Part shown: piece by piece, positions 11,478 through 21,951 of the stretch
Position numbering within the stretch: position 1 is the stretch's first letter
How the letters are laid out: every line of letters starts with the position of its first letter
From: Melampsora larici-populina 98AG31
Lineage: Eukaryota > Basidiomycota > Pucciniomycetes > Pucciniales > Melampsoraceae
Reading direction: 5' to 3'
NCBI RefSeq assembly: GCF_000204055.1
Contig: NW_006768812.1
Coordinates: forward strand, 124,001 to 188,000
DNA length: 64,000 bases
Notes under the pieces: model-generated
Database searches by the model: none
What the model was told of the DNA's origin: nothing
Seen by the model: only the letters and a program-made list of their open reading frames with translations
Made by a program: the position numbers and the translations under genes

Positions 11478-12999
11478 TAACGTTTCCAAATCAGAGCACA
11501 TCAAGTATCATTTTGTCTTGGCTTTTGAATACTGTATTAGTAGTTCCACAATGAAAACACTACTTATGTGCTTGGTTGTAACGGGTGTGCATACATTGTG
11601 TGCTTTACTTATTTTATCATTATGGGAGTATTTGTGAAGTAATGTACATGTCCCCATGCCTAGGATTTGTAATCATTGGGTTGGCGACAGGCCCCAGCCC
11701 CGCCGCTGCAGAACTTGAATGATTACGTAAACCACTTGGAGGGGACTGTACATACAAAAATGGGTTTCTATGACAGCACAACAACACCAAGGTTTACAGA
11801 TAAAATACAGGTGTGGTTGCTTAGGCTATGCAGATGATTCCAGTGGAACAACAAAAATCAGGAGTAACAATCAACACTTTTGATAGAAAAAGTGGGTGAT
11901 GTGTGCAGCATGCTTAAACAATACACAATGAAAATTGGTAAACCACATTTTTGTTACTGAACTGTGGAAAAACTGCAGATGAACTTCAACTCTATAGATA
12001 TTGTGGGCCTGAATATTGATTCTTCACATCAGCTGATTTTTCAGACAAAAAATAAAGCTATGGGTTGCAAGCAATCAGGTCACCTATTTGAGTTGACCTG
12101 TAATAACATATTCATTGGTGTCTTTTTTGGCTGATTTTTTGCTGAATTAAATCAGAGTGGCCCGTTTGCTTAAGAAAAAGGTTGCATAAATTGCTAGCAC
12201 ATTGGTATCAGGGTAACTGATTAAAGACAATCAGAAATTAGAAAGTAATTATCCCAAGACCAAAAAGCTGGCTGGTCTAAAAGGCTTAAAATCCATGTTT
12301 CTTCAGTTGAATATGGAGGTTCTATCAACTTTCAATCAAGTTTATGGTTCTCCCTTAACTTGAACTGGAATCCAAGCCAGTATTTTGATACCACTTGCTT
12401 TGTCTTTGTCATGTAACTTGGTCTCAATATCTTGATCATAATAACAACCATTTCATCAAGCAGCTTATAAATAAATTCAACAATTCATTTTCAAATTTGC
12501 CTTCTTTTCAATCTAATAAAAAAGGAATAATAAAAAAAGATCTCCAACCTGAACAACAGTATAAAGCAAAAACACTAAACCAAACCAACAAAAACCAATA
12601 AGTTGTAGATGCAGTGCTTGTGCTCATAAAGCATCATGTGCTAATAACAATTGAAATCAATGTGCTAAAATGAAAATTGCACGGTAAACTGTCAAACCTG
12701 TTCTAGCCTGTGCTTCTAATAATGATTTTGATAAATCAATTCTTCCGGTGATGATCAATTCTAGTATGATACTTCGAAATTATCCAATGATTGTTGTTAA
12801 TAGAGATGCTCTTGGGATCCTGGTATTAGAAAAATGTCTGTTTGGGTATGGATAGGGTTGGAAAGGTTTAGTTGACCATGAATGTTTGAGGATGAGAAGC
12901 CATTTTCAAATTGGAATGAGAGGTGAGCAATTAACTGCATTTCAACTGAGGGTTCAAAATGTATATCAGTCTTTTAGTTACCTTCCTAATCCAAAGAGA

Positions 13000-14110
13000 A
13001 TTCATTAGAATAATCAGTTCAATTGATCAAAGAGCTTGAACATTGCAAATGAATCATACATGCGTTTTAGTGATCGATTTACAAAGGGTTTTGAAAAATA
13101 TGCCTTCATGATGTTACATTGTAGCACTGCCTGTGTAGATTCCAGCTTTCGAAGTTCCAAATCAATGGCCAATCAATGGCCTTCACTTGTCCTTTGATAC
13201 TCGAGTCCTCTAATTTCATATTCAGGTTTAACATTGCTTGCGTTTAACTGGCCAGTGTTTGCAATTCATCAGGTTCAAATTGCTGATGCTCGCGCGTAGA
13301 TTTCAAATCTCTGAGTAGCAGCACAATACTGTCAAAATAAGCCAAAGGGGGTTTCAATCACTACAGCAATCAATACTGACGTCTGTAAACTCAGCACCAC
13401 TTCACGGAATTGCAGAATCGTATTTTCGTAATCGGGTACGAATTCTTCGAATGAGTCGTTTGGTTTCCTTTGCTCACGCAGCTGTAAAGCCTTGAAATCT
13501 AGCCAGATTCAAGATGAGGTAGTGTTAGAAGATCGAGAAGATCGACATGACCGATTGCAAAGAAAGAATATACCAATTGATTCCTGTATTTGGTTTTCTG
13601 ATTTGACATGATTCTCTTCCAAGTTTTCTGCTAGCTCTTTCAGAGCTTCTGAGTCTTTGTTGTTATCTTCATATCGTCGATTTGCTGATTGTCAAATTGA
13701 TGTGTCAGGGCCTCAGAACAGAAAACTATGTGACAACAGACAGATCGAGTTCTTGCGCCAGATCGGAGATCTTCATACGACTCGCCAAGTCAGCTTCATG
13801 AGACAGATCGCACATCCTATCCCATGTTGATTGCCGAATCAGTTGGCTATAATCGACAACAAACCAAGCGGTTATCGAGTAATGAATCTATGAACTGACC
13901 AAGCTAATACCTCTTTCAAGTGATTATACTGCTTTTCAGTTGAATAATCTTGAAGGTCGAAGTTTGATCAGAATTGTTGGCATCGCCGTTCTCAATTTGT
14001 TCCACGAGGAACATGTCAACTTTGACAATACACGATGGAATATAAACACATACCCTGGATTCCTTTTAGGGCACTCAGCTCGACCTTCAAATTTTCATGA
14101 GCTCTTTGTA
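13000..14110 (-). pseudogene. Captured dynactin p150/NIP100-like gene fragment
   Basis: Minus-strand blocks with preserved splice sites read as coiled-coil segments of dynactin subunit 1 (p150Glued; NIP100 in fungi), which joins dynein to microtubules and cargo. Visible pieces in order: HENLKVELSALKGIQ (about 14100-14054, GT donor follows); a piece ending EKQYNHLKE (13940-13911); MKISDLAQELD (about 13770); YEDNNKDSEALKELAENLEE (13670-13610); FEEFVPDYENTILQFREVV (13460-13400); and KAIDLELRKLESTQAVL near 13180-13110, which matches the conserved dynactin domain after the coiled coil. Frameshifts are present, including an 11-base direct duplication at 13164-13187. The N-terminal CAP-Gly domain is absent. 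It lies inside the Helitron with sense along the element's 5' to 3' direction. Family assignment is from remembered consensus, not alignment. Confidence 0.72.
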
Positions 14111-14784
14111 TGTTTGAGAAGAGACCGTGTTAGGATAGGGTGAACAACTGTGAGTGCTATCAGGTAGAGGGCTCGAAGGTGTCCTGTTCTATTTCAGAAA
14201 TTGAGTTGAGGTGAGTGAGATATGATCTTCGATAACACTCAAATTTGGGATGATGGTTGCTAAAACTGGGGAGACATCCCGATCTATAATCAGGATATGA
14301 TTTCATTTAAGGAGTTCATATTCAAAGAAATCCACTAACCTGAATTATGAAGATAAGAGTGCAATATATCAACCGATTGGATTCTCTTCAGCAAATCCCT
14401 CGTATCACTCAATTAGCTTTATTTGATGTGGTTCCTGTGGTAAAGCAAGTGGGGTAGATGCAGGTATGGTGTCATCCAATCACAATCTATTTTGAGTCAA
14501 TGAAAAACAAAAATGCAATGAATGGAATGTTTAAAACGGATTTCTCATATCAATATCCCCGGCACAGGTTGTGGTTACTCCTAGTCCAGGGACAGCAAAG
14601 GATTATCAAAAGACCTCATTGGAGCTGATTTAGCCATCATTCCTAGGGTTGAATATGATGGGTAGATGGATTACTAATTGCTGATTTGATGAGATTGTGG
14701 TTGAGCTTGAATCACCGGGCAGTTGCAGACCGTAAAAAGCAATTACGTCACAGAAAATGGATGGTGATATGAGGTTGGAAAGTT

Positions 14785-15086
14785 ATCTTCCCGAGGGCGA
14801 AACTTCGGTTGGTCAAAACTCAAATTGCTTCAGCCAAAAAGTGGAGGTTTTGTTGAGTTTTGTTCGAATTGATGGTTCTCCTTGAATATGAATGATGAAT
14901 GATATGATGAAATGAAATGATTAATGTGTTACCGAGGAACTTACGATTATATTTGAGAGATCGAGTGAAGCTCGCTTGGCCGTAACTTCGGCTGGTCAAA
15001 ACTGGGATTTGCTCAGCAAAGAAATAGAGGTTTCAGACAATTTGTGAATTTTGTTCAAACTCCTTGTTCGCGTTTAACTTGAATGA
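14785..15086 (-). repeat. Duplicated Helitron 5'-terminal sequence
   Basis: Two direct copies of a terminal block lie about 190 bases apart. Both contain AACTTCGGYTGGTCAAAACT followed by TTGCT-CAGC, a GGAGGTTT/AGAGGTTT block and TTTTGTTC. One copy is about 14797-14893, the other about 14983-15086, where the element ends. This suggests two Helitron 5' ends in tandem, by nested insertion or a new terminus acquired downstream. Confidence 0.55.
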
Positions 15087-16926
15087 TTACTATTTAGACG
15101 GCATCTATTTTGAAGTAATAACGGACTGTCAAGCAATAAAGTCCTTGATGAATACTAAAACGCCTACTAGACATATGTTAAGATGGCAAATGGCCATACA
15201 AGAGTACAAGTCATATATGACTATCACTCACAGACCAGGGAACTTACACAGTAACGCAGATGCCCTTAGCCGGATGGCACTGCCAAACAACAGAGACAAC
15301 CCAGCCTGGGAAGACAAAGATGTCGACAGAGACATACCTGTCATGGGAATCAGCCTATGTGAACTCTCGGACGAGTTTTTTGACACAATAGCAGAAAGTT
15401 ACGAGTCAAACGAAAACACGATCAAACTTCTTAAAATTTTATCCAGCGAAGAGAACAAAACAGCCCTTGAAAGTTCCCTAGCAAGCGAATGGAAGAAACC
15501 ATTACAAGATGGCAGATTCTCACTTATATCAGGACTTATCTACCACCGAGAAAAACACTCTGAGGTAGTGGTCATCTGCGATAAACAACACATCAGCCAG
15601 ATATTATCAGTATGTCACGATGACTTTCTCTCAGGAGATTTAGGAGAAGATCGCACGATGCCTAAAGTAGCTACAACAGCTTGGTGGCCTACATGGAGAC
15701 AAGACACTGCAATATATGTATCATCCTGTGATAGATGCCAAAAGGCTAATAAACAAACAGGTAAAAGATCAGGCCTGCTACAGCGGATCAAAGAGCCCAC
15801 ATTTCCATGGGAAGTCATAAACATGGACTTTGTTACGGGACTACCCCCGGCAGGAAACGACAGCGCAAACAGTGTACTCGTAGTAGTAGACAGGTTTTCA
15901 AAAAGAGCAAGATTTTTACCTTGCCATAAAGAAATCGACACAATGGGCACAGCCATGATATTTTTTTAATATATCATCGTAGATTGCGGCTTACCTAGAA
16001 TTATAATTAGCAACAGAGACCCCAAGTTCACGTCAGAGTTCTGGAAAGGTCTGACAAAGTTAATGGGAACAACCCTAGCCCTGTCTACAGCATACTACCC
16101 ACAAATGGATGGCCTAGCAGAAAGGATGATCCAGACACTAGAAGATATGATTAGACAAGATTGCGCTTATGGCCTATCCTTCCGAGATAAAGAAGGCTAC
16201 CTACACGACTTGAAGTCGCTACTGCCAGCTTTTGAACTAGCTTACAACACTCGCACTCATAGCACAACTGGTAAAACACCCTTTGAGTTAGAAAGAGGGT
16301 ATAACCCCAGGACTCCCAAAGACCTACTCCAAAATAAGGAAGTTCAAGTCCACCCTACAGCTCTGAACTTTCATCCCATGCTTGAAAAAGCAAGAAAACA
16401 TGCGAAAAATTGCATTGAAGAATCCGTTCAATATAATAAAGATAGATGGGACAAAAGTCACAAAGAAGTATCATTCAAGATCGGTGACAAAGTACTGATC
16501 TCAACAGGAAATTTTAATAATATACAGGGACCCAAGAAACTTAAAGATTCATTTGTAGGACCTTATATAATAGCTAGACTACACGGACCTAATGCAGCAG
16601 AAGTCATTCTCACAGGAGAGCTATCCAGGAAACACCCTACCTTCCCAGTCTCGCTGCTTAAACACTATAAAGAATCAATGACTCAACAATTTCCAGGAAG
16701 AACCGAAATAACAGAACAAATAGTTCCTTTCGAAGAAGACTCAGAAAGAATTATAATGAAGGTATTAGATAAAAAAATGGTCAAAATACAAGGAAAAGAC
16801 ACAAGACTTTACCTTGTAAGATATAAAAACAAGAGCTCCGACTCAGATGAATGGCTACAAGAAAAAAGCATTCCTAACGCGACAACGCTATTACGAAAAT
16901 ACAGGGTAGAAAAGAAAAAGCTCTGA
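15087..16926 (+). pseudogene. Ty3/Gypsy RNase H, integrase and chromodomain (one internal stop)
   Basis: Continuation of the pol frame begun at 8625. It holds the RNase H end ([19 protein letters not shown]), an H2C2 zinc region (CHDDFLSGD ... CDRCQKANK), and the integrase catalytic triad at MDFVTGL, SNRDPKF and DGLAERMIQTLED. A chromodomain-like tail follows (YLVRYKNKSSDSDEWL). One TAA at 15967-15969, in a run of T, breaks an otherwise open frame; the ORF after it is in the same phase. The chromodomain puts it with chromoviruses, which tend to integrate into heterochromatin. Split by the Helitron and carrying the stop, this copy should be inactive. Confidence 0.88.
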
Positions 16927-16954
16927 GGTTTGTCTTTTTTCCAACCCCGGTGAA

Positions 16955-17969
16955 TGTCAGCCTAGAGAGTAACCACAAGTACTCCTTAGGAAGACTAATA
17001 TAAACTAAAAACATAAAAACTTCACATCTCACACTCAAGTTTCAAGAGTGTAATTAAAATATCTGCAAACATTTAAAAAGGAAATCCCGTGGACTATGAA
17101 TGATATCATAAACCACGGTAAGAAAAGACCCTTCGATTAAAAGAGTATAATCAAAACAAGGAACTCAATCCCACTTAAAACCAAACCAGCCAGGGACTTA
17201 TTCGAACCCTAGCCCAATAAAATTATTAAGCAACCAAGACCCAGTCAGGATCACATTCTGACCCTGACTGGTAATTACGAAACAACCGATGTTGAAATAA
17301 CTCGACTATGGAAATTGCCAAGGAATCACAAATATCGAGTATAAAAGAAGCTAAGCGATCCAGCAGAAATAAAAGATGATCGCATACTTCACACCAACAA
17401 TTACCTTTAGAAACTTATACTATTCTATAACTCCCTTTTACCAAACCTAGCAGACTACAATCTTAAATAGAGACTCCTTTACTTCATCGTATCGATATCG
17501 TCTATTTTCCATTTGTTCCTACTCGTTTGATAAAACTAGTTATAATAAACTATAAGATCACCATTAAAGCCATTGTTCCTAGAAACTATCCGGTCAAACT
17601 CTTAACCAACTTTCAACTTGTCTAAAATAGCTCTTAGACCTTTTTTCTAACTACGCAAAAGCTAGTCTTGCACGTATTAGGCTAAAGCAGAACTTACGAC
17701 CCACCCTGGAATAGGAGTACTCGGTACCCATTCGTAGAAGACCATTGGTAGTTCAACCAGTGAGTGATCAAAGTTCTATTAGTTTACTCAAAGCTCAAGA
17801 CAAACTAACAGACAAGGGCTAGAATTTATCTCTTTAAAAGTGACATCAACTTTAAAGTAACAAAGCCCGCCAATCCAATTCTTAGCATTTTACATACCAT
17901 TTAGCTTAAAAGTCCTTAAAAGTGCTACTTATTAGACTTTAGCTGACATATGTGTACTCAGGGCTGACA
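16955..17969 (+). repeat. 3' LTR of the Gypsy chromovirus
   Basis: It starts TGTCAGCC 28 bases after the pol stop codon and ends GGCTGACA, so it has TG...CA borders with an 8-bp terminal inverted repeat. Length is 1,015 bp. The 5' LTR is absent from the window. LTRs beginning in the same way occur at 49560 (plus) and 21557 (minus). Confidence 0.82.
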
Positions 17970-19818
17970 CAAATCCAGGAACTTTGCTTGATTGAGCAGG
18001 AATATATGACCTTTGAAAGCTACCATGATCAGCAACATGGATAGCCTTCCAATTCATAGTCCTGTCAATGGGAATAGACAGCACCGCAAGAGCTGAAAGT
18101 TTTTAATTGTAGATAAAGACATCCTAGATTTTACATGTGATCCTCCAGAATGAGCTTCATATGGCAAACTGTTAGAAGAGTCACTAGGGCTCAGTGAAAG
18201 AGGGGTGAAAGAGGGGTTAAGCTTCTGTGAAAATTATTGTTCAAAGCAGGAGGAAATGGAGGGGTACTGCTTCTTTGACAAGAAGTTCTGCTTGTATGTT
18301 GAGGTGGTTAAGGGGAAAAAGCATCCCTACTGTTGCCTTGTCCCACATGTTGAGCTATGTTGAGAACAGATGGAAAGGGAAGTTATGGGTTTATCATTTC
18401 CAAAATATGAGGGGGCTGACTCTGAGGTAGAAAGATCTAAGAGTGGTGCATTGCTGGCAACACACCACCTGCAACAGGTTGTACCGCTTCAGCAAGGACC
18501 AGGTTGTGTGACTCTGAATATATATGTTAAAGTACCATATTGAGCTCCACAGAAATATCAATAGCAATGATGTTTTGTGTTGCAGGAAACACAAATTGAG
18601 CTGTGTTTGCTTGTTGTGTTGTGGGGGTTTGAGTTCAAAAAAACATTTTTGTCTTGCACAGAACACAACACAATGGCCAAATGTTGGATCCAGCGCATAT
18701 TGTGCTTGTTACTCCCTCCTAAATTGTCATAATTGAAGTGAGTCTCATTGATGACATTGAAATTGGAACTGCTATTGCTGATGACATCATGCTGCAAGAT
18801 AAAAAAATTGTTTAACCAAATTTATTATTGCTTACTTTAGAATTTGAGAGAAAAGGTACAGGATAATGTTTTTGTTGATAATGAGTTTTGATGAACCAAC
18901 AATAAGAATTAAAATTCAATAGAGCACAAAAGTCCAGGTACACAATACAAATTTGGATACTAAGAATCACCATGTCCATGTGGTATCTGCCCCTCGCCAA
19001 GCTCACACAAGTTGCCTTTGTGCCTCAAAGGCAGTCCATGTGCGCTTGTTGTCAAGAGATTGTCACAAGGTCATGGTGAATTACCCCAATTTTCTATAGT
19101 CATGCTTCACATTTCATCAGACTGTATTTCTTGAGGTACACCTTTCTATATTTATATATCTCCCTTCCAGATGTTAACTAAACTTTACGTCTGCCTACCA
19201 CTATTCCTGTCTGTCAAAACGTGTTTCAACTTCCAGACATCTTATATTCATTCTTCCCCCTTTTTTTGTTGTACTGATGCTGTGCTTTTTAGTCTTTGTC
19301 ATTTCTGGACAAAACAAGAAGATTGATCACTTTACCTTTGAAATATTTTCAGCCCTGAGGACATATGTATGTACTCAAAGACCAACTTGTAATATACAAC
19401 CAACACTTATAGAATCTAATGACATGTACATACAGCCTAGAAAGCCCATGGAACATAATTTCTAGCTCCAAAAGGATGATAATCAAAACATTAGTTTAGA
19501 TTCCCTAAGGATCCGGCAGCATGTGTGTCTATGATTTGAATAAGTAAGAGAAACAAGTTTTTATATAAGAATATTTAATATGCTTGTAATGTGATCTAAT
19601 ATGTAATGCTGTCGAGAGATAGTGTTACAAGAGCTTGGTGTAGCTCAACTTAAAATCAGATTGACAGAAACCCCAGACAATTGTGAGAAAAATATCATCT
19701 GTGAGTTCCATCAGGACCAGAAATGCAGTGGACAAGAGCAGGGGCAGGGCAGGGGAGAACCCCACCCCAACCTAAAAAGAGAGCAGTATAGACTGAAACT
19801 TTTATGTCTTCACAGTTA
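17970..19818. other. Intergenic stretch without a supported gene
   Basis: Only short, low-quality open frames are present. No known protein, LTR or clear inverted repeat was recognised. It is probably old, decayed repeat DNA. Confidence 0.4.
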
Positions 19819-20124
19819 GAGCATCCACTATGGTTGTGTTAATAACATGATTTAGTGTCAGTTTAACACTCAAAGACAGACAGGTCCACTAGGGACCTGT
19901 TTTAGACCTGCGGTCCGTACAACCACATCAAATCCTGTGCCCCATGTGCTCAGATCTACGCAAGCCTACAACTTGATTTATTGTAGGAACTAGGGAAAGC
20001 AGATGGTAAATCATCCCATAGTGTATTTCATGTGGTTACCAACTTTGGTAAAACATGCATGATCAAACTTTGCACTCAGGAATGCAAAATTTATGATTAA
20101 ACACTCCCACCTTAGTGGGTTCTC
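19819..20124. mobile_element. Harbinger-like MITE (306 bp)
   Basis: The left end GAGCATCCACTATGG matches the inverse of the right end CCTTAGTGGGTTCTC imperfectly. TTA flanks both sides (19816-19818, 20125-20127). End sequence and 3-bp duplication resemble those of the element at 9903-11477. No ORF inside. Confidence 0.55.
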
Positions 20125-20499
20125 TTACTCATACACCTCAAGGTCCATCTCACAAATCTAAAAGATTGAAGCTAGGAACCTTCAAGATAGAATACACATG
20201 TTTTGATTTTTCAAAAAGCGTCCCTCCAACCCTACAAAAGAGTCTTGATCAGGAACAAAAGAAACAATACAAAAAACACAGTGACTCATACCAAGCAAGA
20301 AACATTATGGGACTAAGACAACACAAATGACAAAACCTTGAGATTAGAGATACAGATCACGCTCGTGCCCTTTGCCACAAAGCCTTGAGGCGCCCTGGAG
20401 GGGCACATGGCAAGGGCAAGGGCTTAGGCCACATGTGATCCTCACCCTGAGCCCTTCATCACCTACACAGGACATTAAGTTCAGCTATTCCCCCTACAG

Positions 20500-21557
20500 A
20501 TTGTCTTTGTGAGCCTACTAGCATCTGTTGGGCTAGTAGATTCAATAATAGAGATTAGAAGTTTATACAAACTTCTACTAGACTCGTGGGGATTACTATC
20601 CACGAGTTTGAGCGGGTAAAGACGTGGGCACAGGAGCTTTACTTGGTGTAAACAAGTAAAGACTCCAGTTAGTTGACCTTGAAAAAAAAGGGTCTGCCCA
20701 GGGATTTTGGATTAATTATTGCCTTCACAAGAATTGAAAATAGCAGCAACTGACGTGCAGTTCTCAATCCTCAATTGATCCTCTTCTTATTCAAAGAAAG
20801 GTCAAAGAAGGTGGTTTTAAGGTCTATTATAACACCGGAAACTTTACACTCTGACCAATAGAGATTTCCCTGTAGGTTTAGAGTTTCCCATATCTAATGA
20901 ATCCCAAATCTGATATAAGCAATACTCAAGGACTACTTCCTGCAAGTAATTCCACCAATAAATATTACTAAAACACTGATTATAGTGTCTAGTCAGGAAA
21001 TCTGATTATTGAGTCTAATCAGAGAAGAACAAGGTTGGATGCGCACACAATACAGTCAACAAGACACAAGGTTGAATATTTAAGGTCTGTAGAATCACGC
21101 TTTTAAAGTTTGTAGATGTTAGACAAAGTCTAAAAGTTTCCAGGAAGATGAAATGAGCCATTTGTAAAGTTGTTAAATGATAGAGTGACAATTGAAAACT
21201 GGTGGGATCTTCAGGGCTTATATGGTCTGAACCGTGGTAATCTTTGCATTACAAGTGCACACAAATTGTGGTTCTAAGGTTAGGTTAATTACAGTAACAC
21301 GCTTGCTATTGGGTTATAAGTATATTTCACTTGTTATGTACAATGTTAAGGCTGTGAAATATATGTAGCCTTGGTTCACATCAAAGTTGTGTACGTACAC
21401 ACTCTTTGGTGTACGCTTTTCACATGTTACCTATGCCAAATCCTATGTAACTTGACTCTTGAAACTGAGCCTTGAGTTGTAATTGCTATTTTTAAGGTTT
21501 TTATTATTATATACATATGTTGCCCATTGGTACACTGCTTTAGTACTCAGGGCTGAC
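20500..21557 (-). repeat. Minus-strand LTR related to the Gypsy LTR at 49560
   Basis: Read on the minus strand from 21557 it starts TCAGCCCTGAG. It shares blocks with the LTR at 49560, for example ACAACTCAAGGCTCAGTTTCAAGAGTCA, quoted here in part as GGCTCAGTTTCAAGAGTCA, and GGTCAACTAACTGGAGTC with CTTTACTTG. The far end, near 20500, is not clearly defined. No adjoining coding region survives, so it is a solo or truncated LTR. Confidence 0.65.
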
Positions 21558-21582
21558 GGTCTTAAGCAGGGAGTAGCAAGCT

Positions 21583-21895
21583 TGGCTAAGTCCCATTGTG
21601 CCGGGTTTTATACGTAGCAAGCAATGACCGAGGCACAAGGGACTTAATCCTTACCCTGAACTTTTGGTGTGGTTCCTTGAGATTTTTAGTAGGGGAAATT
21701 TAGGATTGCCTTTTACCCCAACTTCCCATAATATACTGTGTAGAAAAAAGTGGGTATGAATAAGCACCTGCTTTGTCTGCATCTTTCTGTCAATTCAGTT
21801 GTTCACTTGCCTTTGTTGTTATTTTTTCTTCTCAACACAGCAAACAATGTGATCCTGAAATTGGAGGTGAGACTGCGCATGAATTCCAGTGTATG
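21583..21895 (-). repeat. Dispersed repeat shared with 40880-41841
   Basis: This stretch is close to the reverse complement of 40880-41137 plus 41796-41841. Shared features include TTTGCTGTGTTGAGAA, CCCACTTTTTTCTACACAG and CCCGGCACAATGGGACTTAG in the minus orientation. It lies directly before the start of the minus-strand LTR and may be internal sequence of that retroelement. Confidence 0.6.
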
Positions 21896-21951
21896 TGTAT
21901 ATATGTACACAACAGGTTTTCAAAATTGTTCATTTCCAAAATCAATCCCTA

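Larger units (their letters stand above)
8996..15086 (-). mobile_element. Helitron-like insertion (non-autonomous, 6.1 kb)
   Basis: The element runs 5' to 3' on the minus strand. Its 3' end is CTAG followed by host T. Nine bases before it is a hairpin (GCAGCG CC CGCCGC) with a 6-bp stem and one mismatch. Its 5' end begins TC (TCATTCAAGTTAAACGCG). The host dinucleotide is A|T, and there is no target duplication. These are the defining features of Helitrons. Removing 8996-15086 joins the RNase H of the surrounding Gypsy element in frame as KLHYYLDG, the form expected for this protein, so both borders are exact. I found no Rep/helicase gene, so it is non-autonomous. Inside are a nested Harbinger-like element and a dynactin gene fragment. 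Confidence 0.88.

Noticed and set aside
11712..11726. The 15-mer AACTTGAATGATTAC also occurs at the Helitron 5' border (15076-15090).
   Set aside because: It could be another nested Helitron end, but no CTAG-plus-hairpin partner was found upstream and the similarity stops outside the 15 bases, so I did not call an element.
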